From an uncultured Selenomonadales bacterium (GTDB lineage Bacteria > Bacillota > Negativicutes > Selenomonadales > Selenomonadaceae), in contig CAMUZG010000020.1 in the NCBI GenBank assembly GCA_947165145.1, forward strand, positions 1-44,940: 44,940 nucleotides of DNA. Direction: 5' to 3'. Under the pieces are notes generated by a model. That model did no database searches. It was not told the DNA's origin and was given only the letters and a program-made list of their open reading frames with translations. Of this stretch, positions 40,409 through 44,940 are shown one piece after another (positions within the stretch are counted from its first letter, which is position 1; every line of letters begins with the position of its first letter). Position numbers and translations under genes: made by a program.

Positions 40409-41599
40409 ATGTACACGATAGAATTCAACATGTATCAGACGCTGGCTGTGGCGGTCGTTATGCTTTACGTCGGCATGATTCTAAAACGTCACGTTCAATT
40501 CCTTGAAACGTTTTGCATACCGTCGCCAGTCGTCGGCGGTTTATTGTTTGCAATCATCAGCTGTATTCTTTACACGTCGGGCGTTGTCGGCTTTTCATTT
40601 GACGAGACGCTGAAAAATGTTTGCATGGTTGCATTCTTCACGTCGGTCGGCTTTCAAGCGAACATCAAAATCCTCAAAAGCGGCGGAATGGCTCTACTGA
40701 TATTTTTGGGCTGTGTATGCGGGCTTATCGTTGCGCAAAATTTCTTAGCTGTCGCGCTGTCGAATATGTTGGACATCAGCCCGTTTATCGGATTGTGCAC
40801 GGGTTCAATCTCAATGGTCGGCGGTCACGGCACAGCTGGCGCATTTGGTCCCGTCCTTGAAGATTTGGGACTTGTCGGCGCAACGACACTTTGCACGGCT
40901 GCCGCAACGTTCGGTTTAGTCACGGGCTCATTAATGGGCGGTCCGCTCGGTCGTCGATTGATTCTCGGCAAAGATTTGCTCAAGACTGCAATCAAAGCTG
41001 ACGAAACTCCGCTTGTCGAAGAAGAGAAAAAACACGTCCGATCCGTAAGCATGTACGCTCCCGCCGCATATCAGCTTGCAATCGCAATGGGCGTCGGTAC
41101 CGTCGTTTCAATGTTGCTGTCGAAGACTGGAATGACTTTCCCCGTGTATATCGGCGCAATGATTGTCGCGGCAGTCATGCGCAACTGGAGCGAGTTCACG
41201 GGCGCGTTCACGGTTCACATCGGCGAAATCAACGACATTGGCGGCATTTGCCTATCAATGTTCCTCGGTATCGCAATGATAACGCTAAAGCTGTGGCAGT
41301 TGGCATCATTGGCGTTGCCGCTGATCGTGTTGCTTCTCGGTCAAACGATACTGATGTTCCTGTTCGCGTACTTCATCATCTTCAACGTCCTCGGTCGCGA
41401 TTACGACGCGGCGATTTTATCGGCGGGTTCATGCGGCTTCGGTATGGGCGCAACTCCCAACGCTATGGCGAATATGCAGGTTTTGACGAGCAAGTTCGCG
41501 CCGTCAGTCAAAGCTTATATCCTCGTCCCGATTGTCGGCTCAATGTTCGCGGACTTCATCAACAGCTTGACGATTACATTTTTTATCAACTTCATTTGA
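40409..41599 (+). CDS. gltS: Sodium/glutamate symporter GltS
   Basis: A 396-residue inner-membrane carrier with about 10-12 hydrophobic helices. Family features: TLAVAVVMLYVGMILKRH, FCIPSPVVGGLLFAI, FFTSVGFQANIKIL, SMVGGHGTAGAFGPVLEDLG (re-entrant loop), and in the second half SAGSCGFGMGATPNAMANMQ, the matching inverted-repeat loop. AAGGAG precedes the ATG. Directly downstream of a TAXI binding protein, so the two probably form a binding-protein-dependent glutamate uptake system. Confidence 0.93.
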   Translation: MYTIEFNMYQTLAVAVVMLYVGMILKRHVQFLETFCIPSPVVGGLLFAIISCILYTSGVVGFSFDETLKNVCMVAFFTSVGFQANIKILKSGGMALLIFLGCVCGLIVAQNFLAVALSNMLDISPFIGLCTGSISMVGGHGTAGAFGPVLEDLGLVGATTLCTAAATFGLVTGSLMGGPLGRRLILGKDLLKTAIKADETPLVEEEKKHVRSVSMYAPAAYQLAIAMGVGTVVSMLLSKTGMTFPVYIGAMIVAAVMRNWSEFTGAFTVHIGEINDIGGICLSMFLGIAMITLKLWQLASLALPLIVLLLGQTILMFLFAYFIIFNVLGRDYDAAILSAGSCGFGMGATPNAMANMQVLTSKFAPSVKAYILVPIVGSMFADFINSLTITFFINFI

Positions 41600-41617
41600 G
41601 GAAGGAAGTCTTATAAA

Positions 41618-41833
41618 TTGTTTGACAGAGGCATGACTAACGAGCAATTCAATATGCACCTTGAGACGTTGGCGGTTTTGGTTGAGAAGATGGCAACTTC
41701 GGTTGAAGAAGCCGCGCAGATTATCCGTGACGCCAAACTCAACACCGCCAAAGAAGAACACATCAACGCCGCGTTGAACTTTGCCGCAGAAAATTTGGCG
41801 TTGCCGGAAGTTCACGTCGAGAAAGGCAATTAA
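41618..41833 (+). CDS. Small conserved-looking protein of unknown function
   Basis: 71 residues from TTG 41618 (GAGGAAGG upstream), or 66 from ATG 41633. The sequence is mostly helical and acidic (MTNEQFNMHLETLAVLVEKM, EEAAQIIRDAKL), with no signal peptide or membrane segment. I do not recognise a family. It ends one base before the pyrK start codon, so it is coupled to pyrK. It follows gltS by 18 bases and could belong to either unit. Confidence 0.65.
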   Translation: MFDRGMTNEQFNMHLETLAVLVEKMATSVEEAAQIIRDAKLNTAKEEHINAALNFAAENLALPEVHVEKGN

Positions 41834-41834
41834 C

Positions 41835-42602
41835 ATGGCAAAAAATTTTATCGCTGAAATCGTCGCGAACGAAGCGGTTGCCGAAAAAATTTTCAAGCTG
41901 ACCGTTGACGCGCCCGAACTTGCCGAATCTGCGCGGGCGGGACAATTCGTTCAAGTGAAAATTTCCGATAACTTCACGCTTCGCAGACCGTTCGGCATTG
42001 CGTCGACGGCTGGCGGTCGCGTGAAGATTTTTTATCGCGTCGTCGGGCACGGCACGGAAATTTTATCGCAACGTCAAGCGGGCGACTGTTTAAATATTCT
42101 CGGCGCACTCGGCAACGGCTTCACGTCCTGCGGCGAAAAAATTTTGTTAGTCGGCGGCGGCATGGGTTTAGCTCCATTGCTCTGCGCGGCTGAACAATTT
42201 TCTGCTGACGTTTTAATCGGCGGTCGTAATCGCGGCGAAGTCGTCTTTTGGCAAAAAGAATTCCTTCCGCACGCCGAAGAAATTTTCATCACCACGGACG
42301 ACGGCAGCTTTGGTCGACGCGGTTTTGTCACGGACTTTTTGCCCGAAATTTTGTCTGCGAAAAATTATTCCGCTGTCTTGACGTGTGGTCCCGAAATCAT
42401 GATGCGCGGCGTTGCTCGGCTTGCTCACGAAAAAAATTTGCCCTGCGAAGTCTCATTTGAAAAACGTATGGCTTGCGGACTCGGCGCGTGTTTGAGCTGT
42501 TCGATTGACACCGTCAACGGTCGCCGCAAAGTTTGCAAGGACGGACCCGTGTTCGACGCAAAAGAGGTTTTCGATTATGAACGCGACAATCAGACAAATT
42601 GA
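41835..42602 (+). CDS. pyrK: Dihydroorotate dehydrogenase B, electron transfer subunit PyrK
   Basis: Passes electrons from the PyrD FMN through FAD and a 2Fe-2S cluster to NAD+. 255 residues from ATG 41835. FAD-binding part: LRRPFGIAS (about 50-58) and YRVVGHGTEILS. NAD-binding part: ILLVGGGMGLAPL (103-115). Cluster cysteines C214, C219, C222 and C234 are in the MACGLGACLSC...KVC pattern. Its 3' end overlaps the radical SAM gene by 26 bases. pyrD follows after that gene. Confidence 0.95.
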   Translation: MAKNFIAEIVANEAVAEKIFKLTVDAPELAESARAGQFVQVKISDNFTLRRPFGIASTAGGRVKIFYRVVGHGTEILSQRQAGDCLNILGALGNGFTSCGEKILLVGGGMGLAPLLCAAEQFSADVLIGGRNRGEVVFWQKEFLPHAEEIFITTDDGSFGRRGFVTDFLPEILSAKNYSAVLTCGPEIMMRGVARLAHEKNLPCEVSFEKRMACGLGACLSCSIDTVNGRRKVCKDGPVFDAKEVFDYERDNQTN

Positions 42603-43458
42603 AGTCAAAAGCGTCATAAGCAAGACGAATTTGCCCGTGAGCGATTACGCCGTCAATCCTTACGTCGGTTGCACGCACGCCTGCAAATATTGTTACGCCT
42701 GCTTCATGAAAAAATTTACGGGTCACGCGGAGCCGTGGGGCACGTTCATTGACGTTAAGACTTGGCCGCCGATAAAAAATCCTCAACGATACGCGGGCAA
42801 AAGTTTTTTTATGAGCTCGGTCACCGATCCTTACAATCCGCAGGAAAAAATTTTCAAGCGCACGCGTGAATTCCTGCAGACGTTTCAAGGCGTCGACATC
42901 AATTTGAGCTTGCAGACGAAGTCCGATTTGATTTTGCGCGACCTTGACCTGATTAAGACGTTCAAAAATGTTCGCGTCGGCTTCAGCATAAACACGCTGG
43001 ACGAAAATTTTAAAGACGACATGGACGCCGCCGCCCCGATTGAGCGTCGATTGGCCGCAATGAAAATTTTGCACGCAGAGGGCATTCGCACGACGTGTTT
43101 TATCTCGCCGATATTCCCCGGTATCACGGACGTTGTCGCGATAATCGACGCCGCCAAAAATTTTTGCAACCTTGTTTGGCTTGAGAATTTAAATCTGCGC
43201 GGCAACTTCAAGCCGAAAATTTTTGACTACATCCGCGAAAAATATCCGACGCTGGAGCCGTTGTACGACTCAATTTATCGGCGGCGGGATTTGCGTTATT
43301 GGTTACAGCTTGACGGCGTTGTGCGCGATTATGCGGCGGCAAACGATTTTGAATACGTGCGCAACCGCGACGACCTGCAACGGGACTTTGACGCGCCGCC
43401 CGTCATTGTAAATTTTTTTTTCCATGAGCAAATAAAAAAAGGTTTGACCGCGAGGTGA
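42577..43458 (+). CDS. Radical SAM protein (SPL-like family)
   Basis: 293 residues from ATG 42577 (AGAGG upstream). The iron-sulfur motif C32-x3-C36-x2-C39 (CTHACKYCYA) and GHAEPWGTFIDVK, FFMSSVTDPYNPQE and INLSLQTKSDLILRD place it with the stand-alone SPL-like/Rv2578c-type radical SAM proteins. Members outside true spore photoproduct lyase have no known reaction. It lies between pyrK and pyrD and overlaps pyrK, which is unusual because these two are normally adjacent. A link to pyrimidine metabolism or DNA pyrimidine repair is tempting but unproven. Confidence 0.86.
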   Translation: MNATIRQIEVKSVISKTNLPVSDYAVNPYVGCTHACKYCYACFMKKFTGHAEPWGTFIDVKTWPPIKNPQRYAGKSFFMSSVTDPYNPQEKIFKRTREFLQTFQGVDINLSLQTKSDLILRDLDLIKTFKNVRVGFSINTLDENFKDDMDAAAPIERRLAAMKILHAEGIRTTCFISPIFPGITDVVAIIDAAKNFCNLVWLENLNLRGNFKPKIFDYIREKYPTLEPLYDSIYRRRDLRYWLQLDGVVRDYAAANDFEYVRNRDDLQRDFDAPPVIVNFFFHEQIKKGLTAR

Positions 43459-43464
43459 GGCGCA

Positions 43465-44775
43465 TTGAATAATTTTTCGTTCCTGTCGACACGCAAAGAG
43501 TATCGCTCATTTTCCAAAGACTGCACCGACGCCGAGGCCGCTTATCACACGTCATACGATTCCTGCGTCAAATTGGTTCGCACGGCCGTTGATGCCGCCG
43601 TCAAATGGATTTACGCCACCGAAAATAAATTGCCGCCCGAAAATCTTTCAGACATGATTGCAGGCGTGGGCTTGAATAAAAATTTGGCGGACAAGCTCCA
43701 CCATTGCCGCAAAGCCGGTAACGCCGCCATTCACAACGAAAAAGAATTTTCCGCTATCGAGGCGCAGGAGTGCTTGAAAAATCTTTTTGAGTTCGTGCAG
43801 TGGATTGATAGTCGTTACGGGAAAAATTTTTCGCCGCGAACTTTTAAAAGCTTGACGGGCGACGATGACCTTTTGCAAACGGAATTGCTCGGCATGAAAC
43901 TTCCGACGCCAATTTTCGCCGCAAGCGGGACTTTCGGGTTCGGCGAGGAGTTTGACAATTTCGTTGACCTCAAACGGCTCGGTGGCGTCATGGTCAAATG
44001 TATCACGCTCAAGCCGCGCAGAGGCAATGACGGCGTCCGAATCACTGAAACTCCGTCGGGCATGCTGAATTGTATCGGCTTGGAGAATCCTGGCGTCGAA
44101 ACGTTCCTGACAAAAATTTTGCCGCGAATCAAAGATAAGATGAATGTTATCGTCAACGTGAGCGGTTCCAGCATCGAAGATTACGGCGAACTTGCGCAAC
44201 TGCTTGACGTGGACGGCGTGGCGGCGATTGAGCTCAACATCAGTTGCCCGAACGTCAAGGACGGCGGAATTATTTTCGGCACCGACGAGCGTCAAGCGGC
44301 TTTAGTTACGGATTGGGCGAAATGTTCGACAAGCAAGCCCGTTATCGTCAAGCTTAGCCCGAACGTCACGGACATCACGAAAATCGCGCGAGCAGTCGAA
44401 TCGGCTGGTGCTGACGCCTTGTCGCTGATAAATACGCTCATGGGCATGGAAATAAATGTGCACACGTGGCGACCGACGCTCGGCAACATCACTGGCGGAT
44501 TGTCTGGCGGTGCGATTAAACCTGTCGCTGTGCGCATGGTCTGGCAAGTCGCGCAGGTCGTCAACGTCCCAATAATCGGTATGGGCGGCATCCGTTCTGC
44601 TGAAGACGCGGCGGAATTTTTCTTGGCGGGCGCATCGGCGATTGCTGTCGGCACGGCGAATTTTGCGGAACCGTCAATCACAATGAAAATCGCTGACGAC
44701 TTGAGCAAATATCTGCGCGGCTGTGGCTTGAAAAATATTCGCGAACTCATTGGAAAAATCAAGCGTGACGCTTGA
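43465..44775 (+). CDS. pyrD: Dihydroorotate dehydrogenase (class 1B) with N-terminal DUF4145-like domain
   Basis: 436 residues. About 135-436 is a complete class 1B PyrD: FMN-binding ASGTFGFG (153-160), [16 protein letters not shown] with the catalytic Cys261 typical of class 1, [12 protein letters not shown], and [28 protein letters not shown]. It oxidises dihydroorotate to orotate with PyrK. Residues 1-125 do not belong to PyrD. They are helical, with [15 protein letters not shown] and [16 protein letters not shown], the pattern of DUF4145 domains often attached to defence or restriction proteins. Start is TTG with GAGGTGAGG upstream; no good internal start with a ribosome site was seen before the PyrD core. 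The frame is unbroken, so the fusion appears genuine. Confidence 0.88.
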   Translation: MNNFSFLSTRKEYRSFSKDCTDAEAAYHTSYDSCVKLVRTAVDAAVKWIYATENKLPPENLSDMIAGVGLNKNLADKLHHCRKAGNAAIHNEKEFSAIEAQECLKNLFEFVQWIDSRYGKNFSPRTFKSLTGDDDLLQTELLGMKLPTPIFAASGTFGFGEEFDNFVDLKRLGGVMVKCITLKPRRGNDGVRITETPSGMLNCIGLENPGVETFLTKILPRIKDKMNVIVNVSGSSIEDYGELAQLLDVDGVAAIELNISCPNVKDGGIIFGTDERQAALVTDWAKCSTSKPVIVKLSPNVTDITKIARAVESAGADALSLINTLMGMEINVHTWRPTLGNITGGLSGGAIKPVAVRMVWQVAQVVNVPIIGMGGIRSAEDAAEFFLAGASAIAVGTANFAEPSITMKIADDLSKYLRGCGLKNIRELIGKIKRDA

Positions 44776-44852
44776 CCCAGCGGTCGCGATTCAACATTTC
44801 AACCGTCGAAGTCAATCACCGCGTTCAAGCAATTCGTCACCGAAAATTTCCC

Positions 44853-44881
44853 TTGACGAAAAATTTTATCTGTGATAGTAT
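44853..44881 (+). promoter_or_regulatory. Promoter for tRNA-Glu
   Basis: TTGACG (44853-44858), 17-base spacer, TAGTAT (44876-44881), 15 bases before the tRNA. It closely matches the tRNA-Ala promoter. Confidence 0.82.
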
Positions 44882-44896
44882 TCGGCGCAGTGATTC

Positions 44897-44940
44897 GGCG
44901 CCTTCGTCAAGTGGTTAAGACACCGCCCTCTCACGGCGGG
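44897..44940 (+). tRNA. tRNA-Glu (CTC), partial at window edge
   Basis: The acceptor 5' strand, D arm (GTCAAGTGGTTAAGAC) and anticodon arm CCGCC/GGCGG with loop CTCTCAC (anticodon CTC) are present. The T arm lies beyond the window. Confidence 0.88.

Overview
The window looks like a chromosomal segment of a flagellated, anaerobic, Gram-negative member of the Firmicutes (Negativicutes/Selenomonadales type). The inference rests on a mix of features. The motility operon is Firmicutes-like (flbD-fliL-fliM-fliY-cheY-fliOPQR-flhB-flhA, with a CheC-type FliY). ptsH/ptsI and a class 1B PyrK/PyrD pair also fit Firmicutes. Diderm envelope genes are present (three OmpH/Skp-like proteins and LpxD). A rubrerythrin-type oxygen defence protein suggests anaerobic life. 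Base composition is close to balanced. No phage, insertion sequence, integrase or CRISPR array was seen.

Layout, left to right. 1-820: end of an rRNA operon (23S 3' end, 5S, tRNA-His, tRNA-Trp) and a separate tRNA-Ala with its own promoter. 886-2010: recF on its own. 2051-4386 (minus): two paralogous family-2 glycosyltransferases. 4607-7461 (minus): operon cheR, a truncated PaaK-like protein, glf (UDP-galactopyranose mutase). 7567-9407 (minus): tRNA-Pro, a macrodomain protein and a secreted M48 metalloprotease. 9480-12786: OmpH-like gene, long periplasmic coiled-coil protein, OmpH-like lipoprotein, lpxD. 12787-13300: no conventional gene, but a pair of fully overlapping opposite transcription units, one encoding a 25-residue hydrophobic peptide, which looks like an unannotated type I toxin-antitoxin module. 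13301-23130: flagellar operon with a secreted histidine phosphatase gene between flhB and flhA. 23247-27885 (minus): ptsI, ptsH and a large FtsA-like ATPase. 27987-36812: FakA-like protein with lost catalytic motifs, a GT61 glycosyltransferase broken at a C9 tract, nucleoside hydrolase, prfB with programmed frameshift, DUF2993 and DUF5693 proteins, and a flavin reductase-rubredoxin-rubrerythrin fusion. 37024-41599: pncB, an exonuclease, then a TAXI binding protein paired with GltS. 41618-44775: pyrimidine cluster (small protein, pyrK, radical SAM enzyme, pyrD fused to a DUF4145-like domain). The window ends inside a tRNA-Glu.

Most interesting items: the putative type I toxin/antisense pair (12791-13137), the DUF4145-PyrD fusion (43465-44775), the poly-C phase-variable glycosyltransferase (29243-30414), the degenerate FakA-like protein (27987-29225), and the families of short degenerate tandem words found only between genes. 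All assignments come from reading the sequence and remembered family features; no database search was run.
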